Part shown: piece after piece, positions 9,094 through 20,695 of the stretch
How the letters are laid out: the number at the start of each line of letters is the position of its first letter
Position numbering within the stretch: position 1 is the stretch's first letter
Position numbers and translations under genes: made by a program
DNA from: Prochlorococcus sp. AG-402-L18
GTDB lineage: Bacteria > Cyanobacteriota > Cyanobacteriia > PCC-6307 > Cyanobiaceae
Length of the DNA: 51,657 nt
Direction of reading: 5' to 3'
Assembly: GCA_003216725.1 (NCBI GenBank)
Contig: QCIL01000009.1
Span: 1 to 51,657 of the forward strand
Notes under the pieces: generated by a model
Database searches by the model: none
What the model saw: only the letters and a program-made list of their open reading frames with translations
Told to the model about the DNA's origin: nothing

Positions 9094-9472
9094 GAAAGCA
9101 GGAGAGACAATCGCGAAAAAGTTTTATTATGGAAACAAAATAAAACTTTTTTGAGGAAAGTCCGGGCTCCCACGTGGTCAGGCTTGCTGGGTAACTCCCA
9201 GTGCGGGTAACCGTGAGGATAGTGCCACAGAAACATACCGCCGAATACTTTTTTTGTATGGTAAGGGTGCAAGGGTGTGGTAAGAGCGCACCAGCAACAT
9301 CGAGAGGTGTTGGCTAGGTAAACCCCGGCCGGGAGCAAGGCTTAGTAGATTCATGACCGCTGAGAAATCTACTTTTAAGCGCCGCTTGAGACTGCGAAGC
9401 AATTCCAGTCCTAGATAGATGATTGTCCATCTTAATTAGGATGAACAGAACCCGGCTTATGACCTGCTTTCT
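9094..9472 (+). ncRNA. rnpB: RNase P RNA
   Basis: Catalytic RNA of RNase P, which matures the 5' ends of tRNAs. The conserved core is plain: GAGGAAAGTCCGGGCTCC near the 5' end, then the block containing GGGTAACTCCCAGTGC, then ACAGAAACATACCGCCG, and the 3' block GAACCCGGCTTATGACCTGC. Terminal helix P1 forms between GAAAGCAGG (9094-9102) and CCTGCTTTC (9463-9471), which sets the ends to within a few bases. It is much more GC-rich than the surroundings. The rnc gene follows on the same strand. Confidence 0.96.
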
Positions 9473-9495
9473 AATTAAAGATAAATCTAACTAAT

Positions 9496-10245
9496 ATGAA
9501 TAAACTGGTTGATAGAAAAAGAATTGAAGAAATTATAGAATTTTTACATTCGTTAAATATTAATTCAAAAAGATTTACTAAATTTATAAATACAAAAGAT
9601 GAATGCATAATTGATACTTTTAATGAAGCGTTAACTCATTCCTCCACAAACAAGGCAAACAATTATGAGAAATTAGAATTCTTTGGAGATGCTGTTCTCA
9701 GATTGGCGGCATCAGATTTTATTGATAGGACTTATATTAAATTGAGTGTTGGTAAAAGATCAGAACTTAGAGCACAAATAGTAAGTGATGAATGGTTAAC
9801 TAAATTAGGAAAAAAAATTTTTATTGAGAAATTAATAATAAAAGGCTCTAAAGCAATAAATGATGAAAATTCAAAAGATACGATTATTGCAGAAGCTACT
9901 GAGGCATTAATAGGTGCAATATACAAGTGTTTTAATTCAATTGAAGAAGTATCTCTATGGCTTGATCGATTTTGGTGTAAAGATGCAGAATTATTTCTAG
10001 AAGCGCCATATAAATTTAATGCGAAATCAGCATTGCAGGAGTGGTGTCAAAAGCAAGGATTCGATTTACCTATATACAAAATTAATGAGGTTTCCAAAAA
10101 CCATGGGGATCTTAAAAGATTTTCATGTGAAATATATATAAATGGATCTAAAGAGGCATTTTGCTTTGGACAATCTCACAAAAAAGCAGAAAAAAATGCA
10201 GCTAGTGCACTTGTAGAAAAAATTTTCAAAGAGGAGAAAAAATAA
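9496..10245 (+). CDS. rnc: Ribonuclease III
   Basis: Double-strand-specific endoribonuclease for rRNA precursors and structured transcripts. Residues 1-150 form the RNase III domain with the signature NYEKLEFFGDAVL (56-68) and the second metal-site block EATEALIGA (133-141). Residues 174-246 form a dsRNA-binding domain ending in KKAEKNAASALVEKI. The 249-residue length is normal. The second block reads E-x-x-E where the family usually has D-x-x-E, a conservative change at a catalytic carboxylate. The gene starts about 24 bases after rnpB, grouping two RNA-processing activities. Confidence 0.97.
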   Translation: MNKLVDRKRIEEIIEFLHSLNINSKRFTKFINTKDECIIDTFNEALTHSSTNKANNYEKLEFFGDAVLRLAASDFIDRTYIKLSVGKRSELRAQIVSDEWLTKLGKKIFIEKLIIKGSKAINDENSKDTIIAEATEALIGAIYKCFNSIEEVSLWLDRFWCKDAELFLEAPYKFNAKSALQEWCQKQGFDLPIYKINEVSKNHGDLKRFSCEIYINGSKEAFCFGQSHKKAEKNAASALVEKIFKEEKK

Positions 10246-10249
10246 TTAT

Positions 10250-10435
10250 TCACACTAATTCAAGATTAGACAATTTAAAAGTTACTAGCTTATCCCAGTT
10301 ACCTCCTTCAAAAAGGACTGCAGCACTTTTTTTTGTTACTCTTTGCACAAATCCCTTATATCCCCTGTAAATTGAAGTAACGTCACTAACGACTACAATA
10401 GAACCTGGAAGTATTGGCTTACTCGATAATTCCAT
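10250..10435 (-). CDS. ndhS: NDH-1 complex subunit S (ferredoxin-docking subunit)
   Basis: A 61-residue SH3-like barrel protein. The C-terminal half [19 protein letters not shown] is the hallmark of NdhS/Ssl0352 (DUF3252), the peripheral subunit of cyanobacterial and chloroplast NDH-1 that helps bind reduced ferredoxin during cyclic electron flow. The N-terminal [11 protein letters not shown] and [11 protein letters not shown] strands also fit. The gene is convergent with rnc (4-base gap) and divergent from rimM (22-base gap), so its promoter must overlap the start of rimM. Assignment is from recalled family sequence. Confidence 0.85.
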   Translation of the reverse strand: MELSSKPILPGSIVVVSDVTSIYRGYKGFVQRVTKKSAAVLFEGGNWDKLVTFKLSNLELV

Positions 10436-10457
10436 AATAATAATTCACATATTATTC

Positions 10458-10994
10458 ATGATAGATCATAAATGGATGGTCGTTGGATTAATAACAACTC
10501 CTCATGGAATTAATGGGAAAGTAAAGGTTAAATCCCTCAGCGACTTTGAAGAAAGATTTACCAAACCGGGAAAGAGATGGCTTCAGAAAGAAAAAGGTGA
10601 TCTAACTGAAGTGGAGCTTATATCAGGATTTAAACTACCAGGGAAAGAATCTTTCATAGTCGCATTTAAAGGCATAAAAAATAGAGATCAAGCGAATAAT
10701 TTAAAAGAATTCAAAATTATGGTCAAAGTTGATGACATTCCAAAATTAAACAATGAAGAATTTCATTTAAATGAACTACTAAATTTAAAAGTTAAAATTT
10801 CGGAAAATAATCAATTAAATACTATAGGAGAAGTGATTAATTTAGAAAACGAAAATAATAATTTGCTTGTTATTAAACTTTTCAAAAACGATAAAGAAGT
10901 ACTTATTCCATTTGCAAATGAAATAATTCCAATAATAGATATTAAGAATAAATTTTTAGTAATTAAACCGCCAAATGGTTTATTTGAACTATGA
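10458..10994 (+). CDS. rimM: Ribosome maturation factor RimM
   Basis: Assembly factor for the head of the 30S subunit. The N-terminal beta-barrel has [19 protein letters not shown] (residues 8-26), the family signature. The C-terminal PRC-barrel ends in the typical [19 protein letters not shown] stretch. The 178-residue length is usual. The ATG at 10458 directly gives [10 protein letters not shown] and lies in the short divergent spacer with ndhS. The usual bacterial partners rpsP, trmD and rplS are not adjacent. Confidence 0.96.
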   Translation: MIDHKWMVVGLITTPHGINGKVKVKSLSDFEERFTKPGKRWLQKEKGDLTEVELISGFKLPGKESFIVAFKGIKNRDQANNLKEFKIMVKVDDIPKLNNEEFHLNELLNLKVKISENNQLNTIGEVINLENENNNLLVIKLFKNDKEVLIPFANEIIPIIDIKNKFLVIKPPNGLFEL

Positions 10995-11033
10995 AAATCT
11001 TATAAATCTCAGAAATTTTAAAATAAAAGAATA

Positions 11034-12929
11034 TCACTCTACTGTTACACTTTTAGCTAAGTTTCTAGGCTGATCTACATCTAAACCTCTATGTGCAGCG
11101 ATATGATAACTCAACAATTGAAGGGGAACAATAGCCAATAAAGGTGAAATCCACTCATTTATTGAAGGAATTGGCATTAAATGATCAAAAATTTCAGTAC
11201 CATTGCATTCTGGAGCAACGCCAATAAGAAATGCATCTCTAGCTTTTGCTTCTTGCGCATTACTTATCACTTTATCAAATACTTCACCTGGAATAGCAAT
11301 TGAGATTACAGGTACTTTTTTATCTAAAAGCGCAATTGGTCCATGCTTCATTTCACCAGCTGGATAGCCTGCAGCATGTATATAACTTATTTCTTTTAAT
11401 TTAAGTGCTCCCTCTAAAGCAATGGGATAATTTATACCTCTTCCAAGAAATATAACGTCTTTGACATTAAAAAAATCATGAGCAAGCTTTTCTGCAGAAT
11501 GATTATGTTTTTCTAAAAGTTGTTCAACTAATAGTGGTAAATTAGTTAATTCAGAAATTAATTGATTAATATTCTTCTCACTTTGACTTCCTTTTACCTG
11601 TGCAAATTTAATTGCTAACCCATAAAAAGAAAGTAATTGTGCAAAAAAAGTTTTTGTAGCAGCTACTCCAATCTCTATTCCTGCACAAATATCAATAATA
11701 TTGGAGGTCTTTCGTCCAATAGAACTTTCAACTCTATTTGTGATTGCTATTAAATTTGGCTTATATTTTTCATCACTCATAGACGATCTTCTTTGAATTT
11801 CCATATTGATAGCTGCTATGGTATCAGCAGTTTCTCCAGATTGGGTTACCCCAATTGTTAATGTATTAGGAAGTAAAGGCGGTGGAGAGTATCGAAATTC
11901 ACTCGCATAGAAAACATTCGTAGGTATGCCTGCAAATTGCTCTAATAAAAAGCTACCTACCATTGCCGCATGTTTACTAGTCCCGCAAGCAACAATTTCA
12001 ATCCTTTCAATCGATTCAAAAAATTTCGTATCAAAATTGTAATTTATATTTAATTGGCCAGTATCTGAATCTTTAATTAAAAATTTATCTAACCAATTTT
12101 TGGCAGTTTCAGGTTGGTCATAAATTTCTTTCAACATGTAATGTCTAAAACTCATTTTATCTATTACTTGTTCTGACGTTTGTAAAGAAATTGGATTACG
12201 AAATTGTCTCTCATTATTTGAATTATAAATTTCTATACCTAATGGATTCAAAAGAGCTATTTCCTCATCTTCCAAGGGCAAAATAATCTTAGTCAAATTA
12301 GCTATCGCTGGAGTATCACTAGCACAAATAAATTCTCCCTCGCCAATGCCAATAATTAATGGTGCTTGCCTCCTCGCAACAACTAATGAATCAGGGGCAC
12401 CAGTCCATAATATTGCTAGAGCATAAGAGCCTTCTAAATCAGATATTACGTTTCTTACGGCTACTAACAAAGTAGAACCATTACTTTCAAGTTCAAGTTG
12501 ACTTAAAGCATGCAATTCCTTTTGTATTAAATGTGGAATTACTTCTGTATCAGTATCAGAATTAAAAATTATTCCTTCTTTTTCTAATTTAATTTTTAAT
12601 TCTTGATAATTTTCTATTATTCCATTTTGGACTACTGCTACTTTTCCTGAGTTATCAATATGAGGATGTGCATTTTTAACTTCTGGTTTACCATGAGTTG
12701 CCCACCTTGTATGACCTATACCAACAGTTCCTTTAATATCAATATTACTGACATTGTTTATTAAATTTTTGAGTTTTCCTTCAGCTTTATTACAGATTAT
12801 TTTTTTTGTTTCTGAATTTATAACAGCTATACCTGCTGAATCATATCCCCTATATTCTAATTTCTTTAATCCATTAATTAATAATGGCATTGCTCTTTTG
12901 TAACCTGTAACAGCGACTATGCCACACAT
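11034..12929 (-). CDS. glmS: Glutamine--fructose-6-phosphate aminotransferase
   Basis: Makes glucosamine-6-phosphate from fructose-6-phosphate and glutamine, the entry step to peptidoglycan and surface amino sugars. The N-terminal glutaminase domain begins MCGIVAV with the Cys2 nucleophile exposed after Met removal, then LEYRGYDSAGI. The C-terminal half holds two SIS isomerase domains (ACGTSKHAA, TQSGETADT) and ends NLAKSVTVE. Its 631 residues are slightly longer than the Escherichia coli enzyme. The upstream region is too short and too AT-rich to hold a glmS ribozyme, as expected outside Gram-positive bacteria. Confidence 0.98.
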   Translation of the reverse strand: MCGIVAVTGYKRAMPLLINGLKKLEYRGYDSAGIAVINSETKKIICNKAEGKLKNLINNVSNIDIKGTVGIGHTRWATHGKPEVKNAHPHIDNSGKVAVVQNGIIENYQELKIKLEKEGIIFNSDTDTEVIPHLIQKELHALSQLELESNGSTLLVAVRNVISDLEGSYALAILWTGAPDSLVVARRQAPLIIGIGEGEFICASDTPAIANLTKIILPLEDEEIALLNPLGIEIYNSNNERQFRNPISLQTSEQVIDKMSFRHYMLKEIYDQPETAKNWLDKFLIKDSDTGQLNINYNFDTKFFESIERIEIVACGTSKHAAMVGSFLLEQFAGIPTNVFYASEFRYSPPPLLPNTLTIGVTQSGETADTIAAINMEIQRRSSMSDEKYKPNLIAITNRVESSIGRKTSNIIDICAGIEIGVAATKTFFAQLLSFYGLAIKFAQVKGSQSEKNINQLISELTNLPLLVEQLLEKHNHSAEKLAHDFFNVKDVIFLGRGINYPIALEGALKLKEISYIHAAGYPAGEMKHGPIALLDKKVPVISIAIPGEVFDKVISNAQEAKARDAFLIGVAPECNGTEIFDHLMPIPSINEWISPLLAIVPLQLLSYHIAAHRGLDVDQPRNLAKSVTVE

Positions 12930-13010
12930 ATAATTAATTTTTCTAAATTATATAAAAAAAAATTTTAGTTTTTTTGAAATATGGACTCTCTTACAACTGC
13001 ACTACAAAAA

Positions 13011-13315
<305 letters not shown>

Positions 13316-13391
13316 AAAATTAAGATATGCTTCACTCTTGTTAACTCTAGGGCATAAAATCTTATAGATAAATAATAAATTCCATAAACTT

Positions 13392-13634
13392 ATGTCAAAA
13401 GAAGAAATCCTTCAAAAAGTTTGTTCTATAGTTTCAGAGCAATTAAGTGTTGAATCTGGAGAAGTAAAATCTGATTCTAACTTTCAAAATGATTTAGGTG
13501 CAGATTCCCTGGATACTGTAGAACTTGTAATGGCTCTTGAAGAGGCATTTGATATTGAGATACCTGACGAAGCAGCAGAAGGTATTGCGACAGTTGGAGA
13601 CGCTGTTAAATTTATCGAAGAAAAAAAAGGTTAA
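13392..13634 (+). CDS. acpP: Acyl carrier protein
   Basis: Small acidic carrier of growing acyl chains in type II fatty-acid synthesis. The 80-residue protein has the DSL motif with Ser39 as the 4'-phosphopantetheine attachment site, followed by helix [21 protein letters not shown]. It starts 135 bases from divergent psaC and is followed after 6 bases by fabF, the classic acpP-fabF pair. Arming of Ser39 would need the phosphopantetheinyl transferase encoded at 45494-46138. Confidence 0.98.
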   Translation: MSKEEILQKVCSIVSEQLSVESGEVKSDSNFQNDLGADSLDTVELVMALEEAFDIEIPDEAAEGIATVGDAVKFIEEKKG

Positions 13635-13640
13635 TTTAGG

Positions 13641-14885
13641 ATGCCAAACTTCCATCGAGTAGTTATTACTGGTATTGGGGCAGTAACTCCAATAGGTAAC
13701 AACATTGATGAATATTTACACGGCCTTCAAACAGGAACAAATGGAGTCTCAAATATTACTCTTTTTAATCCTGAACAACATCCGTGCAAATTTGCCGCAG
13801 AAGTTAAAAATCTTCAACTAGAAGGATTTATTGAACCAAAAGAATCTAAAAGATGGGACCGCTTTTCTCAATTTGGAGTAATAGCAGCAAAACAAGCATT
13901 CAATGATTCTGGTCTTCAAATAAATGAATCTAATGCCTCAAGGATTGGAGTAATCATTGGTTCAGGTGTAGGTGGTTTGCTCACAATGGAGAGTCAAGCT
14001 CAAATATTGAGTCATAAAGGTCCTAAAAGAGTCAGCCCATTTACTGTCCCAATGATGATTCCAAATATGGCAACAGGATTAGCAGCTATTGCTTTAGGGG
14101 CAAAAGGTCCAAGTTCTGCTGTATCGACTGCTTGTGCTGCAGGATCAAATGCTATTGGAGATTCTTATAGATTACTTCAACTTGGCAAGGCAGATGCAAT
14201 GATTTGTGGAGGAGCTGAGGCAAGTATTACACCTCTTGGAGTAGCAGGTTTTGCAAGTGCAAAAGCTTTATCCTCCAGAAATGAAAGTCCCCAAACAGCT
14301 AGTAGACCTTTCGATGCTGAAAGAGATGGATTCGTTATAGGAGAAGGCTCAGGAATACTAGTAATGGAAACCTTAGATCACGCTAAAAAAAGAAATGCAA
14401 GAATCTATGCCGAAATTATTGGTTATGGAACAACTTGTGATGCACACCATATAACTGCTCCTTCCCCAGGAGGTGTAGGTGGAGCTGAAGCAATAAAGCT
14501 AGCAATTGAAGATTCTTCAATTAATCTTGATCAAATTGATTACATCAATGCTCATGGAACAAGCACTTCAGCTAATGACAAAAATGAAACTTCTGCAATT
14601 AAATCAATTTTTAAAGACAGATCTTACCTCATTCCTGTAAGCTCTACTAAGTCGATGACTGGTCATCTTTTAGGAGGTTCAGGAGGTATCGAGGCAGTAG
14701 CTTGTATACTTGCTTTGACACATAATTTTATCCCTCCTACAATCAACTACGTCAATCCAGATCCTGAATGTGATCTTGATTACGTCCCAAACAATGCTAG
14801 AGATGCTCAAATAAGAGTCGCTCTTTCCAATTCATTCGGCTTTGGTGGTCACAATGTTTGTTTAGCTTTTAGCAAACTTAATTGA
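13641..14885 (+). CDS. fabF: 3-oxoacyl-ACP synthase II
   Basis: Condenses malonyl-ACP with acyl-ACP in chain elongation. The 414-residue thiolase-fold enzyme has the nucleophile Cys165 in STACAAGSNA, the first active-site His in NAHGTSTSANDKNE and the second in MTGHLLGGSGG. The C-terminal SNSFGFGGHN is intact. Six bases separate it from acpP, and tktA follows after 42 bases on the same strand, so the three may be one transcript. Confidence 0.98.
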   Translation: MPNFHRVVITGIGAVTPIGNNIDEYLHGLQTGTNGVSNITLFNPEQHPCKFAAEVKNLQLEGFIEPKESKRWDRFSQFGVIAAKQAFNDSGLQINESNASRIGVIIGSGVGGLLTMESQAQILSHKGPKRVSPFTVPMMIPNMATGLAAIALGAKGPSSAVSTACAAGSNAIGDSYRLLQLGKADAMICGGAEASITPLGVAGFASAKALSSRNESPQTASRPFDAERDGFVIGEGSGILVMETLDHAKKRNARIYAEIIGYGTTCDAHHITAPSPGGVGGAEAIKLAIEDSSINLDQIDYINAHGTSTSANDKNETSAIKSIFKDRSYLIPVSSTKSMTGHLLGGSGGIEAVACILALTHNFIPPTINYVNPDPECDLDYVPNNARDAQIRVALSNSFGFGGHNVCLAFSKLN

Positions 14886-14927
14886 TGAAAACCAATTCTT
14901 TACTCCCCAATTATCTCACTTAAAACA

Positions 14928-16934
14928 ATGGTCGCTGCGTCTGTTTCATTAGAATCGCTTTGTGTTAATAGTATTAGAATGCTAGCTGTAGATGCAGTAA
15001 ATAAATCTAACAGTGGTCATCCTGGTTTACCCATGGGTTGTGCTCCTATGGGTTATGCATTATGGCAAAATGTTTTAAACCATAACCCTAATAATCCAAA
15101 GTGGTTTAATAGAGATCGTTTTGTATTATCAGCCGGTCATGGGTGTATGTTGTTATATTCTTTACTGCACTTAACAGGTTATAAATCAGTTTCTATAGAA
15201 GATATAAAAGAATTTAGACAATGGGGTTCTAAAACACCCGGACACCCTGAAACATTTGAGACAGAGGGGGTTGAAGTAACGGCCGGACCACTTGGAGCAG
15301 GAATTTCCAATGCAGTAGGATTAGCGATTGCAGAAGCACATTTAGCGGCTAAATTTAATAAGCCTGATCACAAAATTGTTGATCATTATACCTACGTGAT
15401 AATGGGTGATGGATGTAACCAAGAGGGAATCGCTTCTGAAGCATGCTCATTGGCAGGACATCTAAAACTTGGGAAATTAATTGCATTATACGATGATAAT
15501 CAAATCACAATAGATGGAAGAACTGATGTTTCATTTACAGAAGATGTTTTAAAGAGATATGAAGCATATGGATGGCATACTCAACATGTTGAAGATGGAA
15601 ATCATGATATCAATGGAATTACAAAAGCCATTGAAAATGCCAAATCTGTAAAAGATAAACCTTCTCTAATCAAAATCTCAACAACAATAGGTTATGGTTC
15701 TCCAAATAAGTCAGATACTGCAGGTATTCACGGAGCAGCAGTTGGAGAAGAAGAAGCAGTATTAACGAGACAGTTCTTGAATTGGGAATATCCGCCTTTT
15801 GAAATTCCTGATGAAGTATATTCAAAATTTAGACAAGCAATTACTAAAGGTGCAGCTTCTGAAAAAGAGTGGGATTTGAAATTTCAAGATTACCAAAAGG
15901 CGTTTCCTTCAGAAGGTTCTGAATTAAAAAGAATGATTAAGGGAGAATTACCAGCAAACTGGGATTGTGAACTTCCTTCATATACTCCTGATGATAAAGG
16001 TTTGGCAACGAGGAAACATTCACAAATATGTTTGGGAGCTCTCGGGCCTAACCTTCCCGAATTAATAGGAGGGTCTGCTGATTTAACTCACTCAAACTAT
16101 ACAGATATCAAAGGAGAGACTGGATCATTTCAAGCAGATTCTCCAGAAAAAAGATATTTACATTTTGGAGTCAGAGAACATGCTATGGCTGCAATATTAA
16201 ATGGAATTGCCTATCACGATAGCGGATTAATACCTTATGGAGGCACTTTTCTTGTTTTCGCAGATTATATGAGAGGTTCAATGAGACTATCTGCTCTTAG
16301 CGAACTAGGAGTTATTTATGTATTGACTCATGATTCAATCGGAGTTGGTGAAGATGGACCTACCCATCAACCTGTTGAAACTATTCCTTCTCTTCGGGCA
16401 ATGCCTAATATGCTTGTTTTTAGGCCTGGTGATGGTAATGAAACAAGTGGCGCATACAAACTTGCAATTCAAAACAGGAAAAGACCTTCTGCACTTTGTT
16501 TAAGCAGACAAGGCATGCCAAATCAAGAAAATACATCTATAGAAAAAGTAGCATTAGGAGGTTATATAGTCTCTGATTGTGAAGGAACCCCAGACGTTAT
16601 ATTTATTGGTACAGGAAGTGAACTTAACCTTTGTATTGAAGCAAGTAAAGAGATCTCTAAATTAGGTAAAAAAACTAGAGTAGTTTCTATGCCATGTGTA
16701 GAACTATTTGAAGAACAAACATCCTCTTATAAAGAAAGTATTTTGCCAGGTAATGTTAAAAAAAGAGTTGTAGTCGAAGCTGCTCACTCTTTTGGTTGGC
16801 ATAAGTACACTGGATTTGAGGGAGTATGCATAACCATGGATAGGTTCGGTGCATCAGCTCCTGGTGGGAAATGTATGACTAATTTTGGATTTACTGTGGA
16901 GAATGTAATTAATAAAACAAAAGAAATATTATAA
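14928..16934 (+). CDS. tktA: Transketolase
   Basis: Thiamine-diphosphate enzyme transferring two-carbon ketol units in the Calvin cycle and pentose-phosphate pathway. The 668 residues are normal for the family. Visible blocks are the N-terminal [19 protein letters not shown], the ThDP/Mg motif GDGCNQEG followed by DDNQITIDG, and the pyrimidine-domain run beginning [11 protein letters not shown] then [16 protein letters not shown]. Its cofactor pathway is represented directly downstream by convergent thiC (15-base gap), a neighbour in space only. Confidence 0.98.
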   Translation: MVAASVSLESLCVNSIRMLAVDAVNKSNSGHPGLPMGCAPMGYALWQNVLNHNPNNPKWFNRDRFVLSAGHGCMLLYSLLHLTGYKSVSIEDIKEFRQWGSKTPGHPETFETEGVEVTAGPLGAGISNAVGLAIAEAHLAAKFNKPDHKIVDHYTYVIMGDGCNQEGIASEACSLAGHLKLGKLIALYDDNQITIDGRTDVSFTEDVLKRYEAYGWHTQHVEDGNHDINGITKAIENAKSVKDKPSLIKISTTIGYGSPNKSDTAGIHGAAVGEEEAVLTRQFLNWEYPPFEIPDEVYSKFRQAITKGAASEKEWDLKFQDYQKAFPSEGSELKRMIKGELPANWDCELPSYTPDDKGLATRKHSQICLGALGPNLPELIGGSADLTHSNYTDIKGETGSFQADSPEKRYLHFGVREHAMAAILNGIAYHDSGLIPYGGTFLVFADYMRGSMRLSALSELGVIYVLTHDSIGVGEDGPTHQPVETIPSLRAMPNMLVFRPGDGNETSGAYKLAIQNRKRPSALCLSRQGMPNQENTSIEKVALGGYIVSDCEGTPDVIFIGTGSELNLCIEASKEISKLGKKTRVVSMPCVELFEEQTSSYKESILPGNVKKRVVVEAAHSFGWHKYTGFEGVCITMDRFGASAPGGKCMTNFGFTVENVINKTKEIL

Positions 16935-16949
16935 ACTAGCAGGTAAAAA

Positions 16950-18323
<1,374 letters not shown>

Positions 18324-18415
18324 TTATAAAACTAAAATTGTTTATTACTAAAGTTTGATCAAATTCAACTTCCTCTAATCGTAATTTAAGATTCAGTTTT
18401 TTGACTATGATCTTG

Positions 18416-18435
18416 GCTAAGTTTAGAAGCTTAGC
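18416..18435. other. Inverted repeat in the thiC upstream region
   Basis: GCTAAGTTTAGAAGCTTAGC can fold into a hairpin with six perfect outer pairs plus a wobble and one further A-T pair around a four-base loop. No T-run follows on either strand, so it does not look like an intrinsic terminator. It could be a regulatory hairpin in the thiC leader or a chance structure. Confidence 0.35.
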
Positions 18436-18512
18436 ATCCTTAGCTTTAGTTAAAAAATAGCTCTTTTTAAAAAATAGTCATCTATTTTTAGTTAAAAATA
18501 AATAATATATTT

Positions 18513-18740
18513 CTATTTGTTTTTTTTATAAAGACTTATTTTTTTTAAAATATTTTTCCTTTTAACTCTTCTACTAACTACTTTCTCAGAAATTATAAAA
18601 ATTCCCATTAAACCAATAGGTAAATACAATATTTTTTTACTATCGTTGCTTGAAATAAATCCTATGATTGATACACAAATCATCAAGGGAGCAATAAGAG
18701 AATAAATCAAAGAACTTTCAAACTTCATATATACAAACAT
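18513..18740 (-). CDS. Small membrane protein, hypothetical (possibly DUF3188)
   Basis: A 75-residue protein, or 71 if the second ATG (18728) is used. It has two hydrophobic segments (about residues 10-29 and 38-53) joined by a short polar loop with SSNDSKK, then a strongly basic tail VVSRRVKRKNILKK that should stay in the cytoplasm. The size and two-helix layout recall the cyanobacterial DUF3188 family, but this is a weak recollection. It begins 5 bases after the amidohydrolase stop on the same strand, so it is probably co-transcribed with it. Confidence 0.6.
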   Translation of the reverse strand: MFVYMKFESSLIYSLIAPLMICVSIIGFISSNDSKKILYLPIGLMGIFIISEKVVSRRVKRKNILKKISLYKKNK

Positions 18741-18745
18741 TCAAG

Positions 18746-19906
18746 TTAATTATTTAATTTTACTATGGCTTGTGATATCACTTTAATTCCTATACCTATA
18801 GCTCTTTCATCAGGATCAAATTCTGAACTATGTAATGGAGCACATCCTTCTTTGCGTGCAACGCCTAGTCTGAACATTGCCCCAGGAACTTCATTTAAAA
18901 ACTCAGCGAAATCTTCAGCACCTAAAGATGGTTGTTGCAATTCAATAACTTTCTCTGAACCTAACAATTCAGTCGCAGATGACCTTAAGACTTTATTTAT
19001 TTCAATATTGTTATTAACAGGTGGAGTTATTTCTCTGAATTTAATATTACACTTAGCCCCGCAACTTTCAGCAATAGATGAAATATTCGAATTAAGCCAA
19101 TCTCCAATATGCTTGAATAATTTCATGTTGGTGCATCTGACAGTTCCAGTTATATTTACCTTTTCTGACAAAATATTATAAGCATTACCTCCACTAATTC
19201 TTCCAAAAGTTATTACCACTGGATCTAGGGGATCCAATTTTCTTGTAATTGCTTCTTGAATTCCAGAAATCACTTTGGATGCAACCCAGATAGCATCAAC
19301 TCCTTCATATGGTCTTGCACCATGCCCTGATTTTCCTATTATTTCTACTGTAATTTGACCTGCAGCTGCCGTTAGACTGCCTTCCTTAATGCCAATTGAT
19401 CCAACGCAAAGTTCTGGAAATACATGAACACCCAAGATCTTTTTTAATCCTATAGTAGCTCCATCATTAATCATCCACTTTGCTCCACTAGCAATTTCTT
19501 CAGCTGGTTGAAAAATTATCCTAGTCCCGAATTTAAGTTTTAAATCCTTAATAATTTTTGCCACCCCTAGCCCAATGCATATATGTAAATCATGTCCACA
19601 TGCATGCATAACACCATCAATTTTTGAAGAAAAATTTAAATTAGTATTCTCTTGTATAGGTAAAGCATCCATATCAACTCTCAACCCTATACAACCTTTC
19701 TCTATTGGTCCAAAATCAGCAACAACTCCAGTCCTTCCAACAGATTCTGTAACTCTCCAACCAATTTTTTTTAAAAAACCACTTATTAAAATTGCTGTTT
19801 GATTTTCTAATCCACTTAATTCTGGATGCGAGTGAATATGCCTCCTTATATTTATTAATTCATCATTAAGTGAATCAATTTTTATTGAAAGATTGTCTTT
19901 ATCCAT
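18746..19906 (-). CDS. M20-family amidohydrolase (hippurate/IAA-amino-acid hydrolase type)
   Basis: Metal-dependent hydrolase of N-acyl amino acids, subfamily M20D. The 386-residue protein shows HSHPELSG near the N-terminus, the metal-binding MHACGHDLHICIG (Cys and His ligands), FQPAEE, and the dimerisation-lid segment GKSGHGARPYEGVDAI. Late blocks QPSLGAEDFAEFL and GCAPLHSSEFDPDE complete the family pattern. It is encoded between a TPR protein (3-base gap upstream) and a small membrane protein. The natural substrate is not deducible; relatives act on hippurate, indole-acetyl conjugates or N-acetyl-diaminopimelate. Confidence 0.92.
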   Translation of the reverse strand: MDKDNLSIKIDSLNDELINIRRHIHSHPELSGLENQTAILISGFLKKIGWRVTESVGRTGVVADFGPIEKGCIGLRVDMDALPIQENTNLNFSSKIDGVMHACGHDLHICIGLGVAKIIKDLKLKFGTRIIFQPAEEIASGAKWMINDGATIGLKKILGVHVFPELCVGSIGIKEGSLTAAAGQITVEIIGKSGHGARPYEGVDAIWVASKVISGIQEAITRKLDPLDPVVITFGRISGGNAYNILSEKVNITGTVRCTNMKLFKHIGDWLNSNISSIAESCGAKCNIKFREITPPVNNNIEINKVLRSSATELLGSEKVIELQQPSLGAEDFAEFLNEVPGAMFRLGVARKEGCAPLHSSEFDPDERAIGIGIKVISQAIVKLNN

Positions 19907-19909
19907 TAA

Positions 19910-20695
19910 TTATTTTAAAGAAATAAATTTCATCAAATCTTTAGTGGGTTTTTGAGGCCACCTTCTGACGTTAAGCAACCATTCTTCATCAGAATATCTT
20001 GGATCTAATTCAGAAACTGCTATCCAGTTACTTTCAGCTTCTCCAGATATACCTCTGGACCAAAACAAAGCAGTTAATGCTGCTCTTGCATCAACAAAAG
20101 TTGGATACCGTCTAGTTAATTTTTTTAATTCTTTTTCAGCCTCATCCATATTCCCTAATTGATAATCTGCAAGCGCCTTGCTTGATCGTGCCATAGCAAA
20201 TCCTGGGTTAGCTTCCGAAGCTTTAGCAAATAAATCTCTTGCAGTTTGCCAATTTGATAAAGAGCCTTCAACATTCGCATAATTATACAAAGCAGAAAAG
20301 TTTTTACTATCTTTTGAAATTACAAATAAATAATCTTTCTTTGCTTTCAACCAAAGCTTCAAAGATTCTTCTGCTATACCCCTATTTATATAGGGATCAA
20401 CCTCATTAGGATTTAATTTAATCGCTTTATCTTGATCATTTATTGAGCCTTCAGGATCTCCAACAACAAGCTTTACGTTACCTCTATTACTTAAAGCAGC
20501 TGAGTCGTTAGGATACAATTCTAAATATCTATTCCATTCTTGTAATGCTAAATTAAACTCTCCATTGGAACTTAAATTTAATGCATTTGTAAATAAATCC
20601 TCTCTTGAACTTAACGAATAACTTGATGGAACAAATACAAGACTTAACAATATAAAAATCAATATGAAAAAATACTTAAATTTTTTATTTTTCAT
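19910..20695 (-). CDS. TPR-repeat protein with N-terminal signal/anchor
   Basis: A 261-residue protein. Residues 1-28 (basic KNKKFK then a long hydrophobic run ending near SSYS) form a signal peptide or membrane anchor. Residues from about 33 contain consecutive tetratricopeptide units, for example [19 protein letters not shown], then [20 protein letters not shown], and later [19 protein letters not shown]. It is probably a periplasmic or thylakoid-lumen scaffold. Its start overlaps the end of ruvB by 11 bases, and the amidohydrolase follows after 3 bases, so the ruvB-TPR-amidohydrolase-small-protein run looks like one transcript. Confidence 0.85.
   Translation of the reverse strand: MKNKKFKYFFILIFILLSLVFVPSSYSLSSREDLFTNALNLSSNGEFNLALQEWNRYLELYPNDSAALSNRGNVKLVVGDPEGSINDQDKAIKLNPNEVDPYINRGIAEESLKLWLKAKKDYLFVISKDSKNFSALYNYANVEGSLSNWQTARDLFAKASEANPGFAMARSSKALADYQLGNMDEAEKELKKLTRRYPTFVDARAALTALFWSRGISGEAESNWIAVSELDPRYSDEEWLLNVRRWPQKPTKDLMKFISLK

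Noticed and set aside
12930..13010. glmS ribozyme upstream of glmS
   Set aside because: The spacer is about 80 AT-rich bases with no recognisable ribozyme core, and the element is not expected in cyanobacteria.
18765..19181. 138-codon plus-strand frame antisense to the M20 amidohydrolase
   Set aside because: The amidohydrolase frame has all its metal-binding motifs; the opposite frame is an antisense shadow.
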